A stretch of DNA of 64,000 nucleotides from Microvirga puerhi (lineage in GTDB: Bacteria > Pseudomonadota > Alphaproteobacteria > Rhizobiales > Beijerinckiaceae): assembly GCF_020089865.1 (NCBI RefSeq), contig NZ_JAIRBM010000004.1:248001-312000 (forward strand), in the 5' to 3' direction. The position numbers were made by a program, and so were the translations under genes. Shown here in pieces: positions 55,242 to 63,983 of the stretch. Positions within the stretch are counted from its first letter, which is position 1. Each line of letters begins with the position of its first letter. Below the pieces are notes generated by a model, which saw only the letters and a program-made list of their open reading frames with translations, made no database searches and had not been told where the DNA came from.

Positions 55242-57959
55242 TTAGGTCGGGAGGAGATCCATATCCGTGAACTCCGCCACCGGCAGCGTCACCACGCGAA
55301 GCTCCGGATCGTTCGGATCAGGACGGACCGCGAAACCGAGCTGGCGACACATGTCGAGCATCGTCGTGTTCTCGCGCAGAACCTGCCCCTCGATGACACG
55401 TAGCCCCTCGACCTTCGCCCATTCGATCATCATCCGCATCAGACCCCAGCCGAGACCGAGGCCCTTGAGATCAGAGCGCAGCAGGATCGCATATTCTCCG
55501 GTCTCGTGATTGGCATCGGCGTGCAAGCGCACAGCGCCCATCATTTCTCCCGTCCCCTTGTCAAAAGCCACGAACGCGATGGCGCGAGCGTAGTCGATCT
55601 GCGTGAGGCGAGCGAGGAACGTGTGGCTGAAATCGCGCACCGGCGCGAAGAAACGCAGGCGCAAATCTTCCGGCGTGACTTGCTGGAAGAAGCGACGAAA
55701 CTCCTCTTCATCGTCCGGCCTTACTGGCCGCACGAAGGCCTCGCGCCCGTTGCGCAGGAGCATCGTGCGCTCCCATTCCTTGGGATAAGGCCGCACCGCA
55801 AAGCGCGGATGCTCCCTGCCCTTCCGCGCCTCCGGGGCGATCGCCACGCGTGCATCCACGGCGATGACGCCGTCCTGGTCCGCCAGCAGCGGATTGATGT
55901 CGATTTCGCGGATGTCCGGCAGGTCGGCGGCGAGTTGCGCCAACTTGACTAACACGAGAGCGATGGCCCGCTCGTCCGCCGCTGGCACGTCGCGATAGGC
56001 CTTGAGAATCCGCGACACGCGGGTCCGGGAGATCAGATCATGGGCAAGCTTGAGATCGAGGGGTGGCAAGGCCAAGGCCTTGTCGTTGATGACCTCGACC
56101 GCCGTTCCACCCCGACCGAACAGGACGATCGGCCCAAAGGATGGGTCATCTGCAAGGCCGACGATCAGTTCGCGTGCCTTGGTCCGTCGAACCATCGGCT
56201 GTACCGTCACGCCCTTCACTACGGCATTCGGGCGAAGCCGCGCAGCCCGTTCGAAAATATCGGCCGCCGCCTTCCGCACAGCTTCCTCGGTCGTGAGGTC
56301 GAGTTTCACGCCACCGATATCGGACTTGTGCACGATGTCGGGCGAGAGGATCTTCACCGCGACGGTCCCGCCCTCTGCCAGGATGGGACGGGCCGCAGCG
56401 GCGGCTTCATCGGGGGTTTTCGCTAAGGTGACGGGCGCCGTCGGAATATCGTAGGCCCGTAGCAAGGCATTGACCTCGAGGGGATCGAGCCAATGGCGGT
56501 TCTCGGCCAGCGCGCCTTGGACGACAACTTGAGCCGCCTCCGTATCCGGCACGAAATCGTGCGGCAGACTGTCCGGCGTCTCCATGAGTTCGGTCTGCGC
56601 CTCGCGATAGCGGACCAACTGCATGAATCCGCGAACCGCATCGGCCTCCGTTGCGAAATGCGGAATGCGCACCTCCTCGAAAATCCGAGCGGACTCCGGG
56701 TCCTCTCCGATCCAGGCGGCAAAAACGGGCTTCTGGATATATTCCGTCGCGCGAGCCTTCTTGATCGTTGCGGTCACGGCGGCGGCGGCCGTAGGCGCAT
56801 TCGTCACTGCCGTCGGCACGTTGAGAATGAGGATCGCGTCATTGTCGGGATCCACCAGCAAGGCTTCGAGCGCCGCCGTATAGCGCGCTGGATCGGCATC
56901 GCCGATGATATCGACCGGGTTCGAACGTGACCAGGTGGGTGGAAGGACCGCATCGAGCCTGCGACGTGTCTCCTGCGAAAGTCCTGCCAGGGTCCCGCCC
57001 TGGTCGATCAGGCGATCGACCGCAAGAACGCCCACACCGCCACCATTGGTTAGAATGGCAAGGCGCTTGCCGGGAAAGGGTTTCTGCCGCCCCAGAGTCT
57101 CGGCGGCGGCAAAGAGCTGATCGAGATCGAGCACCCGCAGAAGACCCGCGCGACGGAAGGCAGCCTCGTAGACCGCGTCGGAACCCGCCATGGCCCCGGT
57201 GTGGGTCGCGGCAGCCTGCGCACCCTGGAGATGGCGGCCCGCCTTGATGGCTACGACCGGCTTGGTGCGAGCGGCGGCCCTGGCCGCCGACATGAACTTC
57301 TGAGCGTTGTCGATCGACTCGATATAGAGAAGGATCGCCCGGGTGCCGGCATCGCCCGAGAAGAAATCTAGGCAGTCGCTGAAATCCACATCGATCTTAT
57401 CGCCCAGCGACACGATTGCGGAAAATCCCACCTTACGCTGTGCGGCCCATTCCACGAGCCCGGCCGCCACAGCACCGGATTGCGAGATCAGCGCCAGATC
57501 GCCCCGCAAGGCGTTGCGTGCGGCAAAGCTAGCATTGAGTTTGGCACGCGGTGCGATGACGCCGATACAGTTGGGGCCGACGAGGCGCAGCCCATGTCGA
57601 CGCGCCGCCAGGCAGGTCTGCTCGGAGAAAGAACCTGCTCCATGGCCAAGGCCTGACGTCGCGATCACAGCCGCGGCAACCCCGCTGCGGCCAGCCTCCT
57701 CGATGACACCGACCACATTTGGAGGCGGCACGGCAACCACGACAAGATCCGGAATCTCAGGGAGCTTCGAGATCGACGGAAAGCACTTCCGGCCTTCGAT
57801 CTCGCGGTGATGCGGGTTCACGGGGTGGATTGGCCCAACGAAGCCACCCTCTATCAGATTGTGCAGGAAGGTGAGACCCAGCGATCCAGCGCGAGGACTC
57901 GCACCAATCACCGCAACGGAACGCGGCGCAAAAAGTCTGTCGAGGCGATAGGTGGACAT
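55242..57959 (-). CDS. Pat-type protein acetyltransferase: ADP-forming acyl-CoA synthetase-like domains plus GNAT
   Basis: 905-residue protein built as in E. coli PatZ/Salmonella Pat. Domains in order: CoA-binding (VAVIGASPRAGSLGLTFLHN; PNVVGVIEEAGRSGVAAAVI), succinyl-CoA-ligase-like domain with the conserved His in AAATHTGAMAGSDAVYEAAF, and an ATP-grasp domain (EGGTVAVKILSPDIVHKSDI, EIDINPLLADQDGVIAVDAR). A C-terminal GNAT domain of about 160 residues follows (FLARLTQIDYARAIAFVAFD, LKGLGLGWGLMRMMIEWAKV). Such proteins acetylate lysines of metabolic enzymes, for example acetyl-CoA synthetase. Whether the ligase half is active is unclear. The ATG at 57959 follows AAGGATTCTC. It is downstream of the GNAT gene on the same strand. 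Confidence 0.92.
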   Translation of the reverse strand: MSTYRLDRLFAPRSVAVIGASPRAGSLGLTFLHNLIEGGFVGPIHPVNPHHREIEGRKCFPSISKLPEIPDLVVVAVPPPNVVGVIEEAGRSGVAAAVIATSGLGHGAGSFSEQTCLAARRHGLRLVGPNCIGVIAPRAKLNASFAARNALRGDLALISQSGAVAAGLVEWAAQRKVGFSAIVSLGDKIDVDFSDCLDFFSGDAGTRAILLYIESIDNAQKFMSAARAAARTKPVVAIKAGRHLQGAQAAATHTGAMAGSDAVYEAAFRRAGLLRVLDLDQLFAAAETLGRQKPFPGKRLAILTNGGGVGVLAVDRLIDQGGTLAGLSQETRRRLDAVLPPTWSRSNPVDIIGDADPARYTAALEALLVDPDNDAILILNVPTAVTNAPTAAAAVTATIKKARATEYIQKPVFAAWIGEDPESARIFEEVRIPHFATEADAVRGFMQLVRYREAQTELMETPDSLPHDFVPDTEAAQVVVQGALAENRHWLDPLEVNALLRAYDIPTAPVTLAKTPDEAAAAARPILAEGGTVAVKILSPDIVHKSDIGGVKLDLTTEEAVRKAAADIFERAARLRPNAVVKGVTVQPMVRRTKARELIVGLADDPSFGPIVLFGRGGTAVEVINDKALALPPLDLKLAHDLISRTRVSRILKAYRDVPAADERAIALVLVKLAQLAADLPDIREIDINPLLADQDGVIAVDARVAIAPEARKGREHPRFAVRPYPKEWERTMLLRNGREAFVRPVRPDDEEEFRRFFQQVTPEDLRLRFFAPVRDFSHTFLARLTQIDYARAIAFVAFDKGTGEMMGAVRLHADANHETGEYAILLRSDLKGLGLGWGLMRMMIEWAKVEGLRVIEGQVLRENTTMLDMCRQLGFAVRPDPNDPELRVVTLPVAEFTDMDLLPT

Positions 57960-58067
57960 GAGAATCCTTCGTCTCGTGAGGGGATCGTCACAACACCTAG
58001 GGCATTTTGTTGAAATGTCCGAGGCTCAAAATGATCAGAACTGCGCCCTTGCAATCACGGCCGTCGA

Positions 58068-58598
58068 TCATGCGTGTTCCGAGAAATCGATGAACAGGAG
58101 TTCTTCGTCGTAGAAGATATCGTCGATACGGATAGCTTTGCGTTCAATGCCGTAGGGTTTGAAGCCGAGCTTATGGTAGGTGCGGCGGGCACTTTCATTG
58201 AAGAGCCCGACAGCTGCCTCGATCACGACGACATGGCGCGCCGCATGATCGACAACCTGCCGGACTAGGGCGTCACCGAGACCACGGCCCCGCGCCTCCG
58301 GTCGCACATAGACGCCCCACAATATTCCCTTATGGCGCGCCTTCAGTCGATCCTGGACAACGAAGCCTGCCATCCCTACGAGGCGATCACGGGAGAATGC
58401 CGCAAAGATCCGATTGGGACCGGTGTCAGGGATACGTGCGCGAAACTCGTCAAGGGATAGACGGATTTCCTCCTCGTAGCTCGATCCGAAGGCTGCCGGA
58501 GCGCTTGCGAGCGCCTCCAGCCGCAATTCCCGATATGCATCAGCGTCCGCAGGCATCAGGTCACGCAGAACGAACGATGAAGGATCCTCAGAGGACAT
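58068..58598 (-). CDS. GNAT-family N-acetyltransferase
   Basis: 176-residue acetyltransferase. Acetyl-CoA-binding motif A is GVYVRPEARGRGLGDALVRQ, with the R/QxxGxG/A pattern; motif B is the GLFNESARRTYHKLGFKPYG region. The acceptor substrate is unknown. It starts 54 bp after the histidine kinase gene and 108 bp before the Pat-type gene, all in one direction, so the three may be co-transcribed. Confidence 0.9.
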   Translation of the reverse strand: MSSEDPSSFVLRDLMPADADAYRELRLEALASAPAAFGSSYEEEIRLSLDEFRARIPDTGPNRIFAAFSRDRLVGMAGFVVQDRLKARHKGILWGVYVRPEARGRGLGDALVRQVVDHAARHVVVIEAAVGLFNESARRTYHKLGFKPYGIERKAIRIDDIFYDEELLFIDFSEHA

Positions 58599-58652
58599 GG
58601 TAGGGTCTCAACTGCTCATCCTGGGGCCGCGCCGCCTCATCGCTGGAGGCGC

Positions 58653-61367
58653 TCACTCCGCAAGGACCCGCGTCGGCGGAAAGATGACTTCGACGAGGGT
58701 TCCCTCGTTGGGGCTGCTCGATATCTGCAGAGCGCCACGATTGGCCTCGACCAGAGCCTTGGTGAGCGGAAGCCCCAGCCCGGTGCCACCCCGTCTCCGC
58801 GAGGTGGCAAGTTGGCGGAAGGGTTCGAGGGCCGCCTGAACCTCCTTCTCGGTCATGCCAATGCCCGTATCGCGAACTCTGAACGCGATCTCGCCCCGGT
58901 CCGTGAGAGCCGTGGACACGATCACCTGCCCACCTGCGTCGGTAAACTTGATGGCATTGGAGACGAGATTGAGCACGATTTGGCGCATGGAGCGTTCATC
59001 GGCCACGACGGGCGGGAGTTTTGCCGGGAAACTGGTGCGCATGACGATCCGCTCCCGGGCCGCCTGCGGCTGCAGGAGCGTGACGCAAGCCAGAACCAAA
59101 TCGTTGAGGCTGACACTCGTGAAAGCAAGCTCCATGCGCCCAGCCTCGACCTTGGCGAGATCGAGCAGATCGTTCACGAGGCTGATCACATGGGCGCCGG
59201 AGGCGTGAATGTCCTTGAGATATTCCTTGTAGCGATCATTGCTGATCGATCCGAACCGCTCCTCCAGCATGACCTCGGCGAAGCCAAGAATGGCATTCAG
59301 CGGTGTACGGATCTCGTGACTGATCTTGGCCAGCAGATCGGATTTCTGGGCGCTTGCTTCCTCGGCCGCCCGCTTGGCGCCGACCAATTCGCCTTCCGCC
59401 TTCTTGAAGGCCGTGATGTCCCGGAGCACCGCACAGAACTTCCGGCCCGGCCCGTCATGGACCCGCCCCATGGTCATGAAAAGCGGGATCGTGCCTCCCT
59501 GGCGCACGCGCCCCTGAACTTCCCGGCCATCGTTGAGCAGGCTCTGGACGCCCGGTGAACGCAGGCCCTCCAGGTAGTCGAGCGCGACGATATGGCTTTC
59601 CGGCGCGAGGAGGACCGTAATGGCATCATCAACCACCTCGCGCTGATCATAGCCGAACAGAGCCTCCGCCGAACGGTTGAGCGAAATGATACGACCGGTC
59701 TCGTCAAGGACGATCACCCCATCCGTCGCCGTGTCGAGGATGGATTCGAGCTCGTGGACCCGGCTCTCGCGCTGGCGCATTTCCGCCTCGACGAGCGGCA
59801 GGCGCTGGCTGGCATCGGTTTGAGGGATCGGCCGGATCGCCATGAGATCGGCCGGCGCGCCGTCCCACTCGGCATGGGCAAGGCGCACGTCGATCGGGAT
59901 GCTCTCTCCCTGTCGGGAGGTCAGCGATAGCGGTGAGCCGTCCGCGGCTGCCTCATGCAGAGCAGGCGATGTCCGGAAAAGATGGACGAAGCCACCCTCC
60001 GTCACGAGTTCTGACAGAGTGCCATAGCCTGCAAGGTCGAGCAGGTAGCGGTTGACGAACAGGATCTCCTCGCCCCGGTGAACAAGCACACCAACAGGGA
60101 GCCGGTCGAGGACGCGTTCGCCATCGGACGGGACAGGAGAGATTGCGGGCAGAGGTTCCTCCGCCCGGTCCGGCTCCGGTGTCGGCTCGGCGACATCGGG
60201 TCTGGCCAACGCCGTCGCAGACGGATCCGGCTCCAGACGTGCACCCAGGGCTCGGGCAATCTCCCGGAATGCATTGCGCTCGGCATTGGACAGGCCGGAT
60301 GCATCCGGCAGGGCACGAGCGCCGCTGGGGCTCGCTTCAGGGGAAAGCCCTCCATCGTCTCGCGGCTCTGCGTTGTCAGGGCGCCCATCCAGAGTTTCCG
60401 GCAATGTCTCTCCGGGGCCCTCGATCAAGGTTTCATCCCGTCCCTGCGGATCGTCTCCTATGACGTGACCCTGAGCACTCTCGTCGAAGGTGCCTTCTTC
60501 AGCCGCTCCGGAGCCTGCTTCGGCCTTTACGTCGTCAGGAATAGCCGGCTCGCGAATGGCATCCATGCGAACCAGACCGAAGCCACGAAAGCCGACGAGC
60601 TCCCGCTGCGCATCAAAGACGGGCATCCCTGCCCAATCGATGGGGACCCGCCGGTCGGAGCCGTCCATGGTCCAGACGACGGTTTGTCCGCTCCAGGTTT
60701 CCCTTTGAGCAAACAGGCGTGCGACGACGCCATCCGGATCCTCTGCAGCGGATCGGGTGACCTGATCCCAGGTCCTGCCGATGATGTTTGACGCCTGAGG
60801 GCCAACAGCTTCGGCAAGGCCGGATGACACCTGAAGGAAGCGCACCTCCGGATCGGCTTGCCAGATGAAACGGATAGGGCCTCGCGTCTTTGCCGATGCG
60901 GGAGGGTCCTCGGACCTCGCGTCAGTACCCGAAACACTCCGCTCCAGGACACTCGCTGGCGTTGCCGAACGCGGCCGCCCGGACAGGCGTGGCACCACCC
61001 CGACGATGGCGGTGATCAGCACGGTTTGCCCATCCTCCATTCGTGCGAGGCGACAGGCAAAGGTAACGGGAGGAGACAGATGCCGAGGGTCGAGCCAAAG
61101 GCGTTCCAGCCTCGTGCCGTCGAGGGGTGCTCCTCCGTTCGCGAGTGCTCTAAGCCGATCCCGCGCCCGCAGATCGGGAAAGACCCTGCCATCATTGTCG
61201 GCAAGGACGGAACACAGTCCGACCGCCGCCGGCGAGGTCCAGAGAAGATGTTCGACCGATGTATCCCAAACGAGAACACCCGTCTCCGGCTTGGCAAACA
61301 GCCTTGAAGCCGGATCCGCGGCAAGCCGCGCCAGCATCGTCTCGTATCGGTTAGGAGCGTCCGTCAT
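58653..61367 (-). CDS. PAS-domain sensor histidine kinase, PdhS-like
   Basis: 904-residue kinase without obvious transmembrane helices. The N-terminal third is a divergent sensor part with PAS-like blocks (IRFIWQADPEVRFLQVSSGL). An acidic, Pro/Glu-rich linker lies near the middle (about 270-420). A PAS domain follows (GVIVLDETGRIISLNRSAEA, FGYDQREVVDDAITVLL). Then comes the HisKA with the phospho-accepting His in LLAKISHEIRTPLNAILGFA, the YKEYLKDIHASGAHVISLVN signature seen in the PdhS/PleC/DivJ group, and the ATPase with N box LNLVSNAIKFTDAGG, RDTGIGMTEKEV, and RRGGTGLGLPLTKALVEANR. PdhS-type kinases steer DivK and the polar cell cycle in Hyphomicrobiales; assignment to that group is inference from motif resemblance. 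No response regulator is adjacent. Confidence 0.88.
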   Translation of the reverse strand: MTDAPNRYETMLARLAADPASRLFAKPETGVLVWDTSVEHLLWTSPAAVGLCSVLADNDGRVFPDLRARDRLRALANGGAPLDGTRLERLWLDPRHLSPPVTFACRLARMEDGQTVLITAIVGVVPRLSGRPRSATPASVLERSVSGTDARSEDPPASAKTRGPIRFIWQADPEVRFLQVSSGLAEAVGPQASNIIGRTWDQVTRSAAEDPDGVVARLFAQRETWSGQTVVWTMDGSDRRVPIDWAGMPVFDAQRELVGFRGFGLVRMDAIREPAIPDDVKAEAGSGAAEEGTFDESAQGHVIGDDPQGRDETLIEGPGETLPETLDGRPDNAEPRDDGGLSPEASPSGARALPDASGLSNAERNAFREIARALGARLEPDPSATALARPDVAEPTPEPDRAEEPLPAISPVPSDGERVLDRLPVGVLVHRGEEILFVNRYLLDLAGYGTLSELVTEGGFVHLFRTSPALHEAAADGSPLSLTSRQGESIPIDVRLAHAEWDGAPADLMAIRPIPQTDASQRLPLVEAEMRQRESRVHELESILDTATDGVIVLDETGRIISLNRSAEALFGYDQREVVDDAITVLLAPESHIVALDYLEGLRSPGVQSLLNDGREVQGRVRQGGTIPLFMTMGRVHDGPGRKFCAVLRDITAFKKAEGELVGAKRAAEEASAQKSDLLAKISHEIRTPLNAILGFAEVMLEERFGSISNDRYKEYLKDIHASGAHVISLVNDLLDLAKVEAGRMELAFTSVSLNDLVLACVTLLQPQAARERIVMRTSFPAKLPPVVADERSMRQIVLNLVSNAIKFTDAGGQVIVSTALTDRGEIAFRVRDTGIGMTEKEVQAALEPFRQLATSRRRGGTGLGLPLTKALVEANRGALQISSSPNEGTLVEVIFPPTRVLAE

Positions 61368-61506
61368 GAGCGGTTTCTACCCCTCGCGCTCTGTCCATAC
61401 GCCACAAGTGTGGCTTCGGATCCATTATCGGCGAATGGCTTTTCTGCCAGAACTCCTAAATATCTTTACTTCGTGATAACCTTAACGAATAGGCTCGGGA
61501 TTGATT

Positions 61507-61539
61507 TTGCATTGCACAATGTGATATTGCACTGCACAA
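61507..61539. promoter_or_regulatory. Tandem TGCA-rich repeat upstream of the phasin gene (candidate PhaR site)
   Basis: TTGCATTGCACAA (61507-61519) and TTGCACTGCACAA (61527-61539) match at 12 of 13 positions and lie 20 bp apart, about two helical turns, directly upstream of the phasin gene (start 61562). PhaR-type repressors of PHA metabolism bind TGC-rich sites near phasin promoters in Paracoccus and Rhodobacter. Confidence 0.5.
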
Positions 61540-61561
61540 GAGCCTCAAACAGGAGCGATCC

Positions 61562-61942
61562 ATGGCGACAAACCAAACGACGGGTTACGAGATTCCGGAA
61601 GAAATGCGTGATTTCGCGGAAAAGAGCGTCGAGCAGGCGCGCAAGGCCATGGATGGCTTCCTCGGCGCCGCACAGAAGACGGTCGACACCTTCGAAGGAT
61701 CAGCGAACACGGCCCAGGCAAGCGTCAAGGACGTAACCCGCAAGACCCTCTCCTACGCCGAACAGAACATCGCAGCCGCATTCGATCTCGCCCAGAAGAT
61801 GGTGCGCGCCAAGAACGTGCAGGAGGCGATGCAATACCAAGCCGAGTTCGTGCGCTCGCAGGTGGAAGCCATGCAGACGCAGATGAAAGACCTCGGATCC
61901 GTGGCCCAGGCGGCCATGAAACAGGCTCCCACCAAGAAGTAA
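61562..61942 (+). CDS. Phasin (PHA granule-associated protein)
   Basis: 126-residue, entirely helical, amphipathic protein of the Phasin_2 family: YEIPEEMRDFAEKSVEQARK, NTAQASVKDVTRKTLSYAEQ, AAFDLAQKMVRAKNVQEAMQ, and FVRSQVEAMQTQMKDLG, ending in a Lys-rich tail. Phasins coat polyhydroxyalkanoate granules and control their number and size. The ATG at 61562 follows CAGGAGCGATCC. A second phasin-like gene begins 27 bp after its stop, so both are probably one operon. Confidence 0.93.
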   Translation: MATNQTTGYEIPEEMRDFAEKSVEQARKAMDGFLGAAQKTVDTFEGSANTAQASVKDVTRKTLSYAEQNIAAAFDLAQKMVRAKNVQEAMQYQAEFVRSQVEAMQTQMKDLGSVAQAAMKQAPTKK

Positions 61943-61969
61943 GACCCGCTGCCAACCAAGGACGTGGCC

Positions 61970-62461
61970 ATGGCCGAAGCGAAGAAGACAGGCACCACCC
62001 GTGCCCGTAAGCAAGCCTCTGCGCCGAAGATCGGACCGGAACTTGCCCTCGAGTCAGTGCAGAGCGTAGTCGCTCCCGATACTCCACCCTCCCCTCCGTC
62101 GGCTGCCATCAAGGCACCGATGGCGGAGCCGATGCAGTTTTCTCGCTTCGGCGCGGATCGCGCTGACGCGGTACGGCAAGCCCTGAGCCAGGCAGCCCTG
62201 GCGACGGCAAACGGCGCCCTCGAGATCAATGACAAGATCATCGCCGCCGTACAGTCCCAGAGCGATGCCGCAATCGACCTGTGGCGTACCACGTTCAATA
62301 CGCCTCATCTGACGGATGCCCTGCGCCTCCACGCCAATGGAACCCGGCAGGCATACGAAACAGCATCGGCGCAATGGCAGGACATCGCCGAAGCGACCGC
62401 TCGTTGGTTCCACAAGAGCATGGAACCGCTTCAGGCCGCGATGGCTGATCGGGCTCGTTGA
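61970..62461 (+). CDS. Second phasin-family protein
   Basis: 163-residue protein. The first 60 residues are Ala/Pro/Lys-rich and probably disordered (MAEAKKTGTTRARKQASAPK). The rest is helical with phasin character (ALSQAALATANGALEINDKI, SDAAIDLWRTTFNTPHLTDA, WQDIAEATARWFHKSMEPLQ). The ATG at 61970 follows an AAGGACGTGGCC ribosome site (AAGGA at 61958-61962). It is probably co-transcribed with the first phasin. Assignment is less certain than for that gene. Confidence 0.78.
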   Translation: MAEAKKTGTTRARKQASAPKIGPELALESVQSVVAPDTPPSPPSAAIKAPMAEPMQFSRFGADRADAVRQALSQAALATANGALEINDKIIAAVQSQSDAAIDLWRTTFNTPHLTDALRLHANGTRQAYETASAQWQDIAEATARWFHKSMEPLQAAMADRAR

Positions 62462-62534
62462 GCCTTTCAGCTTCCGAAGACCGGCGCCGACTGCGCCGGT
62501 TCCCTGCTTACTCTGTTTAGATTAGGACTTGGCC

Positions 62535-62975
62535 ATGTCTGGCCAAGTCACTCGTTTTCCCATCCCTGCCGTCATCGCCGTCGTCATCCGCGACCAACAA
62601 GCTCTCCTGGTGCGACGCGCCAATCCGCCGGATGCGGGCTTATGGGGTTTTCCCGGCGGCAAGATCGGTTATGGCGAGACCGTCTCAGCTGCGGCTTTGC
62701 GCGAATTGCGCGAGGAGACCGCCATCGAAGCAACGGCCGCCGAGATCCTCACAAGCCTGGACATCTTCGATCACGACCCGGACGGCACACTGCGACATCA
62801 CTATGTTCTTATCGCCGTACGTTGCACTTACATGTCAGGCGAGCCTTCGGCCGGCGACGATGCGCTTGAAGCGCGGTGGCTTCCTATCGCGGACCTTGAC
62901 CCAGAGATATTGCCCATGAGTGCCGACGTAGCGAAAATCGCGCACTTGGCTCTCGATCGGCTTGACCGGACATAA
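62535..62975 (+). CDS. Nudix hydrolase (MutT/ADP-ribose pyrophosphatase type)
   Basis: 146-residue cytosolic phosphohydrolase. It starts PIPAVIAVVIRDQQALLVRR. The Nudix box is GGKIGYGETVSAAALRELRE followed by ETAIEA, with catalytic Glu residues in RELREET; the Gly usual after EET is Ala here, a mild deviation. The segment LRHHYVLIAVRC is typical of the fold's next strand. The substrate is not determinable. The ATG at 62535 is used, since an upstream in-frame TTG would only add two residues. Confidence 0.9.
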   Translation: MSGQVTRFPIPAVIAVVIRDQQALLVRRANPPDAGLWGFPGGKIGYGETVSAAALRELREETAIEATAAEILTSLDIFDHDPDGTLRHHYVLIAVRCTYMSGEPSAGDDALEARWLPIADLDPEILPMSADVAKIAHLALDRLDRT

Positions 62976-63275
62976 ACAGACGACCCTCGAGATAAAATGA
63001 AAAGGCCCTGTCGTCTGATCGACAGGGCCAAGGTCTCGATGTCTTGCTTCGGGCGTTCAACCCTTGGGTCAACGTGATCTGCGCACGACAGAGGTCCTGA
63101 GATCAAGTCGCGCTGTCAGAACATAGTTGACGAAAAGTGAATGTTTACGAACTGGAAAGCATTACATCAGTTCTCAATTGATAGAGTATTGCAACATTCT
63201 TCGCTGAAGGGTTATTGACGCAAGACAGGCACTTCAAGCCTTGCGCTTTTGGTCCCTCAAGCAAGGAAAAAAGTA
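62976..63275. other. Gene-free stretch between the Nudix and outer-membrane protein genes
   Basis: No credible protein gene. It contains a strong hairpin with a T-run only on the minus strand (62996-63029) and an imperfect dyad GTTGACCC/GGGTTGAAC seen on the minus strand around 63056-63076. The right part is AT-rich and probably holds the promoter of the outer-membrane protein gene. Confidence 0.5.
62996..63029 (-). terminator. Leftward Rho-independent terminator without an assigned gene
   Basis: GGCCCTGTCG (63004-63013) pairs perfectly with CGACAGGGCC (63020-63029), 10 bp with a 6-nt loop. On the minus strand the hairpin is followed by TTTTCATTTTATC; on the plus strand by AAGGTC. It therefore ends a leftward transcript, yet no minus-strand gene lies to its right. 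It may end a small RNA. Confidence 0.75.
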
Positions 63276-63983
63276 ATGCGTACCTCTCTTCTCGGACTGT
63301 TCGCCGGAACCGCCGCCCTGGCTCTCGCTGCTGCAACCGCTCAGGCTGCCGACCTGCCCTCGCGCTATTCCCCCGCTCCGGTCTATAGCGCCGTACCGGC
63401 CTTTACCTGGACCGGTTTCTATGCGGGCGCCAATATCGGCTACGGCTGGAGCACCGGAACCAGCCGCTACTACGACCCCGCTTTCGGATATGTCGGAAGC
63501 GGCAAGTCCGGCGGCTTCGTCGGCGGTGGCCAGATCGGCTACAATTATCAATTCGGCATGTTCGTCATCGGCGCCGAGACCGATATCCAGTATGCCGCCG
63601 TCGGCAATAAGGGCGCGTCCTATGGCCGGATCTATTATCCGGGCAGCTCGGACGGCTTCTTCGGCACGATCCGTGCCCGCGCCGGCGTCGCCTTCGATCG
63701 CGCATTGATTTACGGCACCGGCGGCTTTGCCTATGGCGATGTCGGCGGCAACAATGCCTATGATCCGCTGCTCGGCTATCGCCGGGACGACAACACCAAC
63801 GGCGGATGGACAGTCGGCGCCGGCGTGGAATACGCGGTGACCGGCAACATCACCGCCAAGGTCGAGGGCCTCTACGTGAATCTGGATACCCGCAGCAACT
63901 ACGCGGGAAGTTCCTACGGAACCGTTCGCCGCGATACCGAGTTCGGTGTCGTTCGGGCCGGAGTGAACTACAAGTTCAACTAG
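63276..63983 (+). CDS. Outer-membrane beta-barrel protein (Omp25/RopB-like porin family)
   Basis: 235-residue outer-membrane protein. A signal peptide (MRTSLLGLFAGTAALALAAA, cleavage near AQA/ADLPS) is followed by the alphaproteobacterial hallmark AADLPSRYSPAPVYSAV and FTWTGFYAGANIGYGW. The barrel strands alternate aromatic and small residues (FVIGAETDIQYAAV, GTIRARAGVAFDRALIYGTG, WTVGAGVEYAVTGNITAKVE), ending in the C-terminal Phe motif GVVRAGVNYKFN. Such proteins are abundant surface proteins. The ATG at 63276 follows AAGGAAAAAAGTA; a TTG at 63249 is less likely. Confidence 0.93.
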   Translation: MRTSLLGLFAGTAALALAAATAQAADLPSRYSPAPVYSAVPAFTWTGFYAGANIGYGWSTGTSRYYDPAFGYVGSGKSGGFVGGGQIGYNYQFGMFVIGAETDIQYAAVGNKGASYGRIYYPGSSDGFFGTIRARAGVAFDRALIYGTGGFAYGDVGGNNAYDPLLGYRRDDNTNGGWTVGAGVEYAVTGNITAKVEGLYVNLDTRSNYAGSSYGTVRRDTEFGVVRAGVNYKFN

